Assembly (NCBI GenBank): GCA_031264825.1
Contig: JAISDL010000179.1
Coordinates: 1 to 17,565 of the forward strand
From: Accumulibacter sp.
GTDB lineage: Bacteria > Pseudomonadota > Gammaproteobacteria > Burkholderiales > Rhodocyclaceae
Reading direction: 5' to 3'
Length of the DNA: 17,565 nt
In this document: piece after piece, positions 1 to 6,885 of the stretch
Position numbering within the stretch: the stretch's first letter is position 1
Layout: each line of letters starts with the position of its first letter
Position numbers and translations under genes: made by a program
The notes under the pieces: model-generated
Database searches by the model: none
The model's input: the letters and a program-made list of their open reading frames with translations, nothing else
Told to the model about the DNA's origin: nothing

Positions 1-615
1 GTCGCGTGGGTTTCTGTCGTCTGGTTGCTTTTGCACAAGATTGACATCGCGCCTTCGATGAGATGCGCCTTATCGATGGTTTTTTGTCCCTTGGCCTTCC
101 AGACTCATGAAGGAATACGCATCGCGCACGCCAGCGACCCGGGATTAGCCGGCGGATATTTTTTTGGCGTTTGCTACGCGATGGCTTGTGTGCTTTCGTT
201 TGAACTCCTGGAAAAGCGGATTCGTTTACGAAGGGGAACACAACGCGACGAAACCTCGAACGAAACCCCGGACAAAAACCAAGGCGTGGCCACCAAGGTG
301 AAAGAAATGAGGCTGTCGAGCGCGTTCTCCGTTTTCTTTTGCTTTTTTTGCCTGTTTTATCTCGCGGATTACAACTCGGTTCTTTTCAGGATGTTGGGAG
401 GTGACAGAGCGACCCTGCGCGAGGGCGTTTGGGACGTCCTGAAATTCGACGTCGTTTATGCGCTATGTTTCGGAGCGCTCGCATCCATTTTTATCCTTGG
501 GAAAGATTTTTTTCTGAAAAAATCGTTTTATTTCAATCTGTTGATAATATTTGCCTGCCTGTCTTTTGTCCTTTGGCACATGAGTAGAATTACCCTGTCG
601 GTGCATTTGGTATGA
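1..615 (+). CDS. Unrecognised multi-span membrane protein, 5' end outside window
   Basis: The frame is open from base 1, where it reads a hydrophobic run (VAWVSVVWLLLH), so the gene probably starts upstream; a TTG at 25 lies inside that hydrophobic run and is an unlikely start. About 204 codons are visible, ending in TGA at 613-615. I see hydrophobic segments suggesting four or five membrane spans: the run at the window edge, one around GGYFFGVCYAMACVLSF, one around FSVFFCFFCLFYLADY, one around VVYALCFGALASIFIL and a last one near FNLLIIFACLSFVLW. A charged stretch rich in Arg, Lys, Glu and Asn lies between the second and third and is probably a cytoplasmic loop. I recognise no family motif. 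Base composition is lower in GC than the following genes (about 49% over 1-600, under 30% in 481-540), which may indicate a different origin. No rpsB-linked function can be inferred. Confidence 0.6.
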   Translation, partial: VAWVSVVWLLLHKIDIAPSMRCALSMVFCPLAFQTHEGIRIAHASDPGLAGGYFFGVCYAMACVLSFELLEKRIRLRRGTQRDETSNETPDKNQGVATKVKEMRLSSAFSVFFCFFCLFYLADYNSVLFRMLGGDRATLREGVWDVLKFDVVYALCFGALASIFILGKDFFLKKSFYFNLLIIFACLSFVLWHMSRITLSVHLV

Positions 616-627
616 TATTGGCGATCA

Positions 628-757
628 ACAGGAGACAGATGTCAGGAGACGGGAGACAGATGAAAACCGATCGGTGTTTCAACGATCTTTCTCCGGCGGC
701 GGAGCTGCCGGTAACTTTTCTGTCTCCTGTCCCCTGACTCCTGATACCTGACAAGCA
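628..757. repeat. Foldback interspersed repeat, copy A
   Basis: The outer arms are imperfect inverted repeats built from short CAGGAGACA-like units: the left arm spans about 628-664 and the right arm about 715-757, reading the complement (CTGTCTCCTG units). Inside is a conserved core, 652-679, identical over 28 bases to 16168-16195 in copy B; it contains the perfect 10-base palindrome ACCGATCGGT at 666-675. An apical stem CCGGC (693-697) / GCCGG (707-711) closes the centre. No open reading frame or transposase is present, so this resembles a non-autonomous REP- or MITE-like element. It begins 13 bases after the stop of the upstream membrane protein gene and ends just before the candidate rpsB promoter. 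Confidence 0.75.
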
Positions 758-781
758 GCATCCCCTAATTTCGTGTATACT
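748..781 (+). promoter_or_regulatory. Candidate rpsB promoter
   Basis: A good sigma70-type -10 hexamer, TATACT, lies at 776-781. The best -35-like hexamer, CTGACA at 748-753, is 22 bases upstream, longer than the usual 16-18; at 17 bases spacing the hexamer is AAGCAG, a poor match. Transcription would begin near 787-789, giving an rpsB leader of about 149 bases. The position immediately after foldback copy A means the repeat may supply part of the upstream promoter region. The -10 is the only strong part of this call. Confidence 0.4.
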
Positions 782-787
782 CCAAAA

Positions 788-936
788 GTTTTTCAGGCGC
801 TTGCCTGAAAAACGCTTGTTTCGACACCGTGTCGGCGACGGCGCGGAAATTACGCACATTCGCCTGTTCAAGGGTGTCCGCTTCGGCGGGCGTAGTCTGG
901 CGAATGGTGGTTTCAACCCTGAAAGGAAAATATCAA
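788..936 (+). promoter_or_regulatory. Structured rpsB mRNA leader (two hairpins plus RBS)
   Basis: Two stem-loops are visible. The first is perfect: an 11-base stem GTTTTTCAGGC (788-798) pairs with 803-813 around a GCTT loop, starting where the candidate TATACT promoter would begin transcription. The second, 876-881 with 886-891, closes a C(UUCG)G tetraloop, an exceptionally stable RNA loop. A small GGTT/AACC pairing occurs near 908-919, just before the Shine-Dalgarno-like GAAAGGA at 921-927, nine bases from the rpsB ATG. In Escherichia coli, S2 represses rpsB-tsf through the rpsB leader; whether this leader does the same is inference. The first stem lacks a following T-run on this strand, so it does not look like a terminator. 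Confidence 0.5.
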
Positions 937-1674
937 ATGTCCGCAACCATGCGTCAAATGCTGGAAGCCGGTGTCCATTTCGGCCATCAGACCCGCTTCT
1001 GGAACCCGAAGATGGCTCCGTATATTTTCGGTTCGCGCAGCAGGATTCACATCGTCAATCTGGAACAAACGCTGGTCAAGTATAACGAGGCGATGTCCTA
1101 CGTTCGCAAGTTGGCGTCGAACAAAGGCACGATCCTTTTCGTCGCGACCAAGCGTCAGGCGCGCGAGATCATCGCGGAAGAAGCGTCCCGCGCCGATGCG
1201 CCCTACGTCGACCAGCGCTGGCTCGGCGGCATGCTGACCAACTTCAAGACGATCCGCCAGTCGATCAAGCGCCTGAAAGACATGGAGGCCACGCGGGACG
1301 ACGGTTCGATTGAAAAGCTCGGCAAGAAAGACGCGCTGCACATGCAACGCGAACTCGACAAGCTGGAAAAATCGATCGGCGGGATCAAGGAAATGACCAC
1401 GCTGCCCGACGCGCTTTTTGTCATCGACGTGGGCTATCACAAGATCGCGATTACCGAAGCGAACAAACTCGGCATTCCGGTCGTCGCGGTCGTCGATACC
1501 AACCATTCGCCCGACGGGATCGATTACATGATTCCGGGGAACGACGATTCTTCGAGTGCGATCCGCCTGTACGCGCGGGGCGTCGCCGATGCGATCCTCG
1601 AAGGGCGCAGCCGGCTCGTCGAGGAACTTGTCGAAACGATCGCCGGCGACGATTTCATCGAAGAAATCGCCTGA
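937..1674 (+). CDS. rpsB: 30S ribosomal protein S2
   Basis: This encodes S2, a late-assembling protein of the small ribosomal subunit that helps recruit S1. The 245-residue product matches the family's usual length (about 241 in E. coli). Hallmarks are the N-terminal MRQMLEAGVHFGHQTRFWNP, the segment PYIFGSRSRIHIVNLEQT, DQRWLGGMLTNFKTI near the middle, and PVVAVVDTNHSPDGIDYMIPGND towards the end in shorter overlapping pieces. I chose the ATG at 937 because GAAAGGA (921-927) lies nine bases upstream and the protein then starts like its homologues; the same frame is open back to a GTG at 829, but that would add 36 residues with no similarity to S2. It is the first gene of the long co-directional block and is followed by tsf, its usual operon partner. 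Confidence 0.97.
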   Translation: MSATMRQMLEAGVHFGHQTRFWNPKMAPYIFGSRSRIHIVNLEQTLVKYNEAMSYVRKLASNKGTILFVATKRQAREIIAEEASRADAPYVDQRWLGGMLTNFKTIRQSIKRLKDMEATRDDGSIEKLGKKDALHMQRELDKLEKSIGGIKEMTTLPDALFVIDVGYHKIAITEANKLGIPVVAVVDTNHSPDGIDYMIPGNDDSSSAIRLYARGVADAILEGRSRLVEELVETIAGDDFIEEIA

Positions 1675-1678
1675 TTTT

Positions 1679-1718
1679 GCATCGCCGAGAGGGCGCGCGC
1701 GCCGCGCCCTGTCGATGC
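1679..1718 (+). promoter_or_regulatory. rpsB-tsf intercistronic hairpin
   Basis: Four bases after the rpsB stop, GCATCG (1679-1684) and AGGGCGCG (1690-1697) pair with CGCGCCCT (1703-1710) and CGATGC (1713-1718), giving a two-part stem of 14 base pairs with a small internal loop and a five-base apical loop. No T-run follows, so it does not look like a complete intrinsic terminator. A partial attenuator or an RNase-resistant 3' end for the rpsB message are plausible roles; E. coli also has a partial terminator between these genes. Confidence 0.55.
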
Positions 1719-1743
1719 GTTGGAGCGTTGAACTATTGGAGTG

Positions 1744-1772
1744 CGAGGCGGACGGTTTTTCCGGCGGCCTCG
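1744..1772 (+). promoter_or_regulatory. Hairpin upstream of tsf ribosome binding site
   Basis: CGAGGC (1744-1749) pairs with GCCTCG (1767-1772), with an inner CGG (1753-1755) / CCG (1761-1763) closing a loop of five T. It ends five bases before the tsf Shine-Dalgarno GGAG (1778-1781), so it could influence ribosome access to tsf. It could equally be a chance structure in GC-rich sequence. Confidence 0.3.
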
Positions 1773-1788
1773 AAAACGGAGAAAAAAC

Positions 1789-2688
1789 ATGGCGGCTGTT
1801 ACCGCGAGTCTTGTCAAGGAATTACGTGAAAAAACCGATGCGCCGATGATGGAGTGCAAAAAGGCGCTGACCGAAGCCGACGGCGATCTCGCCAAGGCGG
1901 AGGAAATCCTGCGGGTCAAATTGGGGTCCAAGGCCAGAAAGGCGTCGTCCCGGATTACGGCGGAAGGGATCGTCGCCGTCCATATTTCGCCGGACGGCAA
2001 AACGGCGGCCCTGCTCGAAGTCAATTGTGAAACCGATTTCGTCGCCAAGAATCCTGATTTTCTTGCGCTCGCCAACCAAGCGGCGGAATTGGTCGTCGAG
2101 AAAAATCCCGCCGACGTTCAGGCGCTTTCCGCGCTCCCGCTCGGCGACGGCACCGTCGAGTCGGCGCGCGTCGACCTGGTCGGCCGGATCGGCGAGAACC
2201 TTTCCTTGCGCCGTTTCGCGCGTCTCGAAGGCAAGGGGAAGCTCGTTTCCTACATCCACGGCGGCGCGAAAATCGGCGCGCTCGTCGATGTCGTCGGCGG
2301 CGACGCTTCGCTCGGAAAGGATCTGGCGATGCACATCGCGGCGTCGAAGCCGGCTGCGCTTGGTGTCGGCGACGTCCCGACCGAACTGATCGAGAGCGAG
2401 CGGCGCGTGGCGACCGAAAAGGCCAAGGAGTCCGGCAAGCCCGAAGCGATGATCGAAAAGATCGTCGAAGGTTCCGTTGCGAAATTTCTCAGGGAAGTCG
2501 CCTTGCTCGGACAGATTTTCGTCAAGTCCGAAGACGGCAAGCAGACCGTCGAGCAGTTGCTGAAATCCAAGGGCGCTTCGGTCGCCGGCTTTTGCTACTA
2601 CGTCGTCGGTGAAGGGATCGAGAAACGCGCGAACGATTTCGCGGCCGAGGTCGCCGCGCAGGCCGCCGCCGCCGTTCCCGCCGCCTGA
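1789..2688 (+). CDS. tsf: Translation elongation factor Ts
   Basis: EF-Ts is the cytoplasmic guanine nucleotide exchange factor that recycles EF-Tu from its GDP to its GTP form. The product has 299 residues, near the usual 280-300. The N-terminal UBA-like region reads VKELREKTDAPMMECKKAL (9-27) followed by EADGDLAKAEEIL, and the exchange signature TDFVAKN sits at 82-88 within LLEVNCETDFVAKN. The core continues with MHIAASKP and ends in an Ala-rich tail (AAEVAAQAAAAVPAA). The start is set by the ATG at 1789 with GGAG at 1778-1781, seven bases upstream; an in-frame GTG at 1741 would add residues unlike any EF-Ts. pyrH follows 11 bases downstream. Confidence 0.97.
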   Translation: MAAVTASLVKELREKTDAPMMECKKALTEADGDLAKAEEILRVKLGSKARKASSRITAEGIVAVHISPDGKTAALLEVNCETDFVAKNPDFLALANQAAELVVEKNPADVQALSALPLGDGTVESARVDLVGRIGENLSLRRFARLEGKGKLVSYIHGGAKIGALVDVVGGDASLGKDLAMHIAASKPAALGVGDVPTELIESERRVATEKAKESGKPEAMIEKIVEGSVAKFLREVALLGQIFVKSEDGKQTVEQLLKSKGASVAGFCYYVVGEGIEKRANDFAAEVAAQAAAAVPAA

Positions 2689-2699
2689 GTCGATTCATC

Positions 2700-3425
2700 A
2701 TGGGCGCGACCCCGTCTCCCGCGTTCCGGCGCATTCTCCTGAAGCTCTCGGGCGAGGCCCTCATGGGGTCGGATGCCTATGGGATCAACCGCCAGACGAT
2801 TTCGGAGATCGTCGGCGAGGTCAAGAGCATCGTCGACCTCGGAGTCCAGACCGGGATCGTCATCGGCGGCGGAAATATTTTCCGTGGCGTTGCGCCCGCC
2901 GCGACCGGGATGGACCGGGCGCAGGCCGACTATATGGGAATGCTGGCGACCGTGATGAACGGGTTGGCGCTTCAGGACGCGATGCGTTCGCTGGGGATGA
3001 AGGCGATCGTTCAATCCGCGCTGAATATCGAGCAGGTCGTCGAGCCGTATATTCGCGGCAAGGCGATCCGCGCGCTGGAACAGGGCAAAACGGTCATTTT
3101 CGCGGGCGGCACGGGGAATCCTTTCTTTACGACGGATACCGCGGCGGCTTTGCGCGGCGCGGAGATCGGCGCCGAAATCGTCTTGAAGGCGACGAAGGTC
3201 GACGGAATCTATTCGGAAGACCCGATCAAGAACCCGGCGGCCGTCCGCTACGATCGCATCGGTTTCGACGAGGCGATCTCGCGCAACCTCGCCGTTCTGG
3301 ACGCGACGGCTTTCGCGCTGTGCCGCGATCAGCGTCTGCCGATCAATGTTTTTTCGATTTTCAAGCAAGGCGCGCTCCGGCGCGTCGTCCTTGGCGAAAA
3401 CGAAGGTACGCTGGTGTATTGTTGA
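2700..3425 (+). CDS. pyrH: UMP kinase
   Basis: PyrH is the bacterial UMP kinase of the amino acid kinase fold; it makes UDP from UMP and ATP in the cytoplasm, normally as a hexamer activated by GTP and inhibited by UTP. The 241-residue product has the expected length. Visible motifs are the N-terminal ATP-site LLKLSGEAL (13-21), GGGNIFRG at 56-63, MGMLATVMNGLAL, the phosphate/UMP-binding GGTGNPFFTTDTAAALRGAE and KATKVDGIYSEDP near the C-terminal ATP pocket, ending in GTLVYC. The ATG at 2700 starts 11 bases after tsf; no clear Shine-Dalgarno precedes it, suggesting coupling to tsf translation. Another frame stays open across most of this gene into frr, but its product resembles nothing and is a GC-driven shadow. 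Confidence 0.96.
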   Translation: MGATPSPAFRRILLKLSGEALMGSDAYGINRQTISEIVGEVKSIVDLGVQTGIVIGGGNIFRGVAPAATGMDRAQADYMGMLATVMNGLALQDAMRSLGMKAIVQSALNIEQVVEPYIRGKAIRALEQGKTVIFAGGTGNPFFTTDTAAALRGAEIGAEIVLKATKVDGIYSEDPIKNPAAVRYDRIGFDEAISRNLAVLDATAFALCRDQRLPINVFSIFKQGALRRVVLGENEGTLVYC

Positions 3426-3442
3426 TTTCTGGAGAAATCGTC

Positions 3443-4003
3443 ATGTCGATTGCCGAAACGAAAAAAACAACCGAATACAAGATGCAGAAGTCGATCGAGG
3501 CGCTCAAGGTCGAGCTGGCCAAGATTCGTACCGGGCGCGCGCACGTCGGTCTGCTCGACCATGTCCAGGTCGAATACTACGGTTCAATGGTTCCGATCAG
3601 CACGGTATCGAGCGTCACCTTGATCGATTCGCGCGCTCTCGGCGTGCAGGTCTGGGAAAAAGCGATGATCGGAAAGGTCGAAAAAGCGATCCGGGACTCG
3701 AATCTGGGGCTGAACCCCGCGACGCAAAGCGACGTGATCCGCGTCCCGATGCCGCCCTTGACCGAAGAGCGTCGGCGCGAGCTGACCAAGGTCGTGACGC
3801 ACGAATGCGAAAACGCGCGCGTTGCGATGCGGAACCTGCGGCGCGACGCCAATTCGGCGCTGAAAGACCTGCTCAAGAAAAAGGAGTGTTCCGAGGACGA
3901 GGAGCGGCGGGCGCAGGACGAAGTCCAGAAGCTCACCGACCGTTTCGTCGCGGAAGTCGATAAGCTCACCACCCAGAAAAAAGCCGAAGTCATGGCGGTT
4001 TGA
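3443..4003 (+). CDS. frr: Ribosome recycling factor
   Basis: RRF acts with EF-G to split the post-termination ribosome into subunits. The 186-residue product has the family length. It begins with the helical region EYKMQKSIEALKVELAKIRTGRA, carrying the conserved IRTGRA, followed by the domain II segment VEYYGSMVPISTVSSVTLID, and ends with the basic C-terminal helices MRNLRRDANSALKDLLKKK and VQKLTDRFVAEVDKLTTQK. The start is the ATG at 3443, with GGAGA at 3431-3435 seven bases upstream; the same frame is open far upstream through pyrH, but only the part from 3443 resembles RRF. The spacing to pyrH is 17 bases. All conserved regions look intact. Confidence 0.97.
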   Translation: MSIAETKKTTEYKMQKSIEALKVELAKIRTGRAHVGLLDHVQVEYYGSMVPISTVSSVTLIDSRALGVQVWEKAMIGKVEKAIRDSNLGLNPATQSDVIRVPMPPLTEERRRELTKVVTHECENARVAMRNLRRDANSALKDLLKKKECSEDEERRAQDEVQKLTDRFVAEVDKLTTQKKAEVMAV

Positions 4004-4011
4004 GTTACCTG

Positions 4012-4836
4012 ATGGCGGCGATTTTCAAAAGTTCGACGAGTGAAGTTCCCGAGACGACGGATACGCCGTACCACGTCGCCATCATCATGGACGGAAACGG
4101 CCGTTGGGCGCGGAAACGTTTCCTGCCGCGCCTGGCCGGCCACCATCGCGGCGTCGAGACGGTTCGCGGCGCCGTCCGGTATTGTCTGGAACACGGTATC
4201 GGTTTTCTGACGCTCTTCGCGTTCAGTTCGGAGAACTGGCGGCGTCCGCCCGAAGAAGTTTCCTTCCTGATGCAGTTGTTTTCGCAGGCGCTCGAAAACG
4301 AAGTCTCGAAACTTGGGCGCAACGGCGTACGCCTGAAGATCGTCGGGGAGCTTTCGCGCTTCGACGCGAATCTGCGCCGGATGATCGAAGCCGCCGAACG
4401 CGAGACGGCAGGCAACGACAAACTAACCTTGACGATCGCCGCGAATTATGGAGGACGATGGGATATCCTCCAGGCCATGAACCGGATGGCGCTCGACAAT
4501 CCGGGCGCGCTCGGCGCGTGGACCGAAGCGGATTTCACCCCTTGGCTTGCGATGAGTTACGCGCCCGAACCCGATTTGTTCATACGGACGGGGGGCGAGG
4601 AGCGCATCAGCAATTTCCTCCTGTGGCAGTTGGCGTATACGGAATTTCATTTCACCGATACGCTGTGGCCCGAATTCGATTCCCGCGCTTTCGACGAAGC
4701 GATCGCTTCGTATCGCCGGCGCGAGCGCCGCTTCGGACGAACGAGCGAGCAGTTGGCGGCCGGTCTCGTCCCGCCGCGCGCAGACGGCGTTCGCGTTTCC
4801 GGGCAGGCTCTTCAGGCAGTGAAGTCCGATGCTTAA
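4012..4836 (+). CDS. uppS: Undecaprenyl diphosphate synthase (cis-prenyltransferase)
   Basis: UppS adds eight isopentenyl diphosphates to farnesyl diphosphate in cis to make the C55 carrier for peptidoglycan and O-antigen synthesis. The product has 274 residues, slightly longer than the usual 240-255 because of short extensions at both ends. Motifs visible: HVAIIMDGNGRWA (21-33) with the catalytic Asp27, the diphosphate-binding GHHRGVETVR, FAFSSENWRRP, and DLFIRTGGEERISNFLLWQL followed by EFHFTDTLWPEF. I chose the ATG at 4012. A TTG at 4000 would overlap the frr stop by four bases (TTGA) and add four residues; neither start has a strong Shine-Dalgarno. The 3' end overlaps cdsA by eight bases. 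Dxr, encoded nearby, supplies its isoprenoid precursors. Confidence 0.95.
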   Translation: MAAIFKSSTSEVPETTDTPYHVAIIMDGNGRWARKRFLPRLAGHHRGVETVRGAVRYCLEHGIGFLTLFAFSSENWRRPPEEVSFLMQLFSQALENEVSKLGRNGVRLKIVGELSRFDANLRRMIEAAERETAGNDKLTLTIAANYGGRWDILQAMNRMALDNPGALGAWTEADFTPWLAMSYAPEPDLFIRTGGEERISNFLLWQLAYTEFHFTDTLWPEFDSRAFDEAIASYRRRERRFGRTSEQLAAGLVPPRADGVRVSGQALQAVKSDA

Positions 4837-5680
4837 AGCGCGGATACTCACCGCCGCCGTTCTCCTCTCGGTTTTCTTTTTCGCGCTCTTCGCGCTGCCG
4901 CCGGTCGGCTGGGCGGGTTTCGTCACGCTGATCGCCGCGCTCGCGGCGTGGGAGTGGGGCGGTCTGATGCGGCTCGATTCCGGCGCGAGGGTCGCGTCGG
5001 GCGTCGTCGTTTGTGCGCTCTGCGCGCTCCTCGTTTTTGCTTTTCCGTCGCCGACGGGGCTGGAAAACGAATTCCCCGCGGCGGCGCGGCATTTCGGATT
5101 CTATTTTTATCTTCCGGCCTTCGTTTTCTGGTTCGCTTGCGTTCCCGTCTGGTTGACTCGGCGCTGGCCGCTGAAACCCCCCGCTCTTGGCGCGGCGACG
5201 GGACTTTTGCTCATCCTGCCCACGTGGCTCGCGTTGATCCAATTGAAGCGCCTGGGCGCGTGGCCTCTGCTCGCCGTCATGGCGATCGTCTGGCTCGCGG
5301 ATACGGGCGGCTATTTTTTCGGTCGGAGTTTCGGTCGCCACAAACTGGCGCCGTCGATCAGCCCCGGAAAAACATGGGAAGGCGTTGCCGGCGGCGTCTT
5401 CGCCGTCGTCGTCTACGGGTTTTGCGTTCGTGCGGCTTTCCCGGAACTTTTTCCGGAACTTTCCGCCGTCTCCCCCCTGTCGTTCTTTCTTGCGCTCGTT
5501 TTTCTCTCGCTCTTCAGTGTCGTCGGTGACCTGTTCGAGTCGATGTTGAAGCGTCAGGCCGACGTGAAAGACAGCAGCGGACTTCTGCCGGGGCACGGCG
5601 GGATTCTCGATCGAATCGACAGCCTGACGTCGGTGTTGCCGCTCGTGGCGTTGCTCTGCTCGACGGTCTTGCCGCGATGA
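4829..5680 (+). CDS. cdsA: Phosphatidate cytidylyltransferase (CDP-diglyceride synthase)
   Basis: CdsA is an inner-membrane enzyme that makes CDP-diacylglycerol from phosphatidic acid and CTP, the branch point for phospholipid head groups. The 283-residue product has about eight hydrophobic segments, the first at residues 4-24. The family signature is complete at 238-264: it starts SMLKRQADVKDSSG and continues LLPGHGGILDRID, with the conserved Lys-Arg, Lys-Asp and Asp-Arg pairs. ADTGGYFFGRSFGRHKLAPS and SPGKTWEGV just upstream are also typical. The gene starts inside the end of uppS (eight-base overlap) and its stop overlaps the dxr ATG (ATGA), so translation is probably coupled through all three. 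An odd local detail is a tandem PELFPEL at the DNA level near 5441-5461. Confidence 0.96.
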   Translation: MLKARILTAAVLLSVFFFALFALPPVGWAGFVTLIAALAAWEWGGLMRLDSGARVASGVVVCALCALLVFAFPSPTGLENEFPAAARHFGFYFYLPAFVFWFACVPVWLTRRWPLKPPALGAATGLLLILPTWLALIQLKRLGAWPLLAVMAIVWLADTGGYFFGRSFGRHKLAPSISPGKTWEGVAGGVFAVVVYGFCVRAAFPELFPELSAVSPLSFFLALVFLSLFSVVGDLFESMLKRQADVKDSSGLLPGHGGILDRIDSLTSVLPLVALLCSTVLPR

Positions 5681-6885
5681 GTTCTCAAAATCTCGTCGTT
5701 CTCGGGTCGACCGGGTCGATCGGACGGAGCACGCTCGACGTCGTCCGTCGGCACCCGGAGCGTTTCAATGTCATCGCGCTGTGCGCGAACCGGCAGATCG
5801 ACCGCCTTTTCGACCAGTGCGTCGAATTCGACCCTCTTTACGCCGTCGTCGGGAGCGAAGCGCTCGCCGCGCGCCTCGAAGAGCGCTTGCGCGCCGCTTC
5901 GCGCGCGACGAGCGTCGCGTGGGGAGAAGATGCGCTTGTTCGCGCCGCGAGCCTGCCCGAAGCCGACGCCGTGATGGCCGCGATCGTCGGCTCGGCCGGC
6001 CTGCCGTCGGCGTTCGCGGCGGCGCGCGCCGGGAAGAAGATTCTTCTGGCGAACAAGGAAACGCTCGTGATGGGCGGCGAGGTCTTCATGCGAACGGTGC
6101 GGGAGAATCGCGCGACGCTCGTCCCGATCGACAGCGAACACAACGCGATATTCCAATCGCTTCCTCATGCGTATTCGGGCGACTACGCCCGCCACGGCGT
6201 CGAAGGACTCGTGTTGACGGGTTCGGGCGGGCCTTTCCGCACGCATTCGCGCGCGCAGATGCGCGACGCGACGCCGGAAGAAGCGTGCGCGCACCCCAAA
6301 TGGTCGATGGGAAAAAAGATTTCGGTCGATTCGGCGACGCTGATGAACAAAGGCCTCGAAATGATCGAGGCGCACTGGCTGTTCGGAATGCCCGTCGACC
6401 GGATCGAAATTGCCATCCACCCGCAAAGCGTCGTCCATTCGTTGGTACGCTACGCCGACGGCTCCGTGCTCGCTGAACTCGGAAACCCCGACATGCGGAC
6501 GCCGATTGCGCAAGCGCTCGCGTATCCGGAACGCATCGCCTCCGGCGTCGGCGCACTCGACCTCTTCAAGACGGCGCCGCTGTGTTTCGACCCCCCGGAT
6601 TTCGAGCGTTTCCCCTGTCTTTCGCTCGCGTACCGCGCCATCCGCGCGGGAAAAAGCGCGCCGACGGTGTTGAACATCGCCAACGAGGTCGCCGTCGAAG
6701 CCTTCCTCGACAGGAAAATCGGCTTTTGTGAAATCCCGGAAGTTATCGAAGCCGTGATGGATCGCGTTCCGCCCGTTGCCCTGGACTCGATGGACGATAT
6801 ACTTGCCGCCGGCGACGAGGCGCGTCGAATGAGCGTCTCCGTGATCGGCGAGGGGGTCGCTTCACTACAATCGGATCTGCAATGA
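5677..6885 (+). CDS. dxr: 1-deoxy-D-xylulose 5-phosphate reductoisomerase
   Basis: Dxr (IspC) carries out the first committed step of the MEP isoprenoid pathway, converting DXP to 2-C-methylerythritol 4-phosphate with NADPH and a divalent metal. The product has 402 residues, as expected. The NADPH-binding Rossmann motif LGSTGSIGRSTLDVV lies at about 9-23, LLANKETLVMGG near the domain boundary, the metal and substrate site PIDSEHNAIFQ contains Asp152 and Glu154, and the second acidic cluster is in KGLEMIEAHWLF (225-236). GSGGPFR and IHPQSVVHSLVRYADGS are further family blocks. The ATG overlaps the cdsA stop by four bases and its stop overlaps the rseP ATG in the same way. Confidence 0.97.
   Translation: MSSQNLVVLGSTGSIGRSTLDVVRRHPERFNVIALCANRQIDRLFDQCVEFDPLYAVVGSEALAARLEERLRAASRATSVAWGEDALVRAASLPEADAVMAAIVGSAGLPSAFAAARAGKKILLANKETLVMGGEVFMRTVRENRATLVPIDSEHNAIFQSLPHAYSGDYARHGVEGLVLTGSGGPFRTHSRAQMRDATPEEACAHPKWSMGKKISVDSATLMNKGLEMIEAHWLFGMPVDRIEIAIHPQSVVHSLVRYADGSVLAELGNPDMRTPIAQALAYPERIASGVGALDLFKTAPLCFDPPDFERFPCLSLAYRAIRAGKSAPTVLNIANEVAVEAFLDRKIGFCEIPEVIEAVMDRVPPVALDSMDDILAAGDEARRMSVSVIGEGVASLQSDLQ

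Noticed and set aside
628..757. CRISPR array
   Set aside because: The short CAGGAGACA-like units are too short and irregular, there are no regular spacers, and the arms pair with each other as an inverted repeat.
788..813. Intrinsic terminator for the upstream membrane protein gene
   Set aside because: The stem is followed by CGCTTGTTTCG rather than a T-run, and it lies downstream of the candidate rpsB -10, so a leader element fits better.
829..936. N-terminal extension of rpsB from a GTG at 829
   Set aside because: The 36 added residues do not resemble S2, and a good ribosome binding site precedes the ATG at 937. The region contains the UUCG hairpin, fitting a leader.
590..946. Minus-strand open frame over the rpsB leader
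   Set aside because: It runs across the foldback repeat and leader hairpins, shows no recognisable motif, and has no apparent ribosome binding site.
2609..4003. Open frame of 464 codons across pyrH and into frr
   Set aside because: Only the part from 3443 resembles a protein (RRF). The upstream part overlaps pyrH in another frame and is Arg/Gly-rich, as expected from GC-rich shadow frames.
5443..5461. Two tandem GGAACTT heptamers in cdsA, identical to the sigma E -35
   Set aside because: They encode a PELFPEL duplication, and no matching -10 (TCTGA-like) lies at the right distance from either one.
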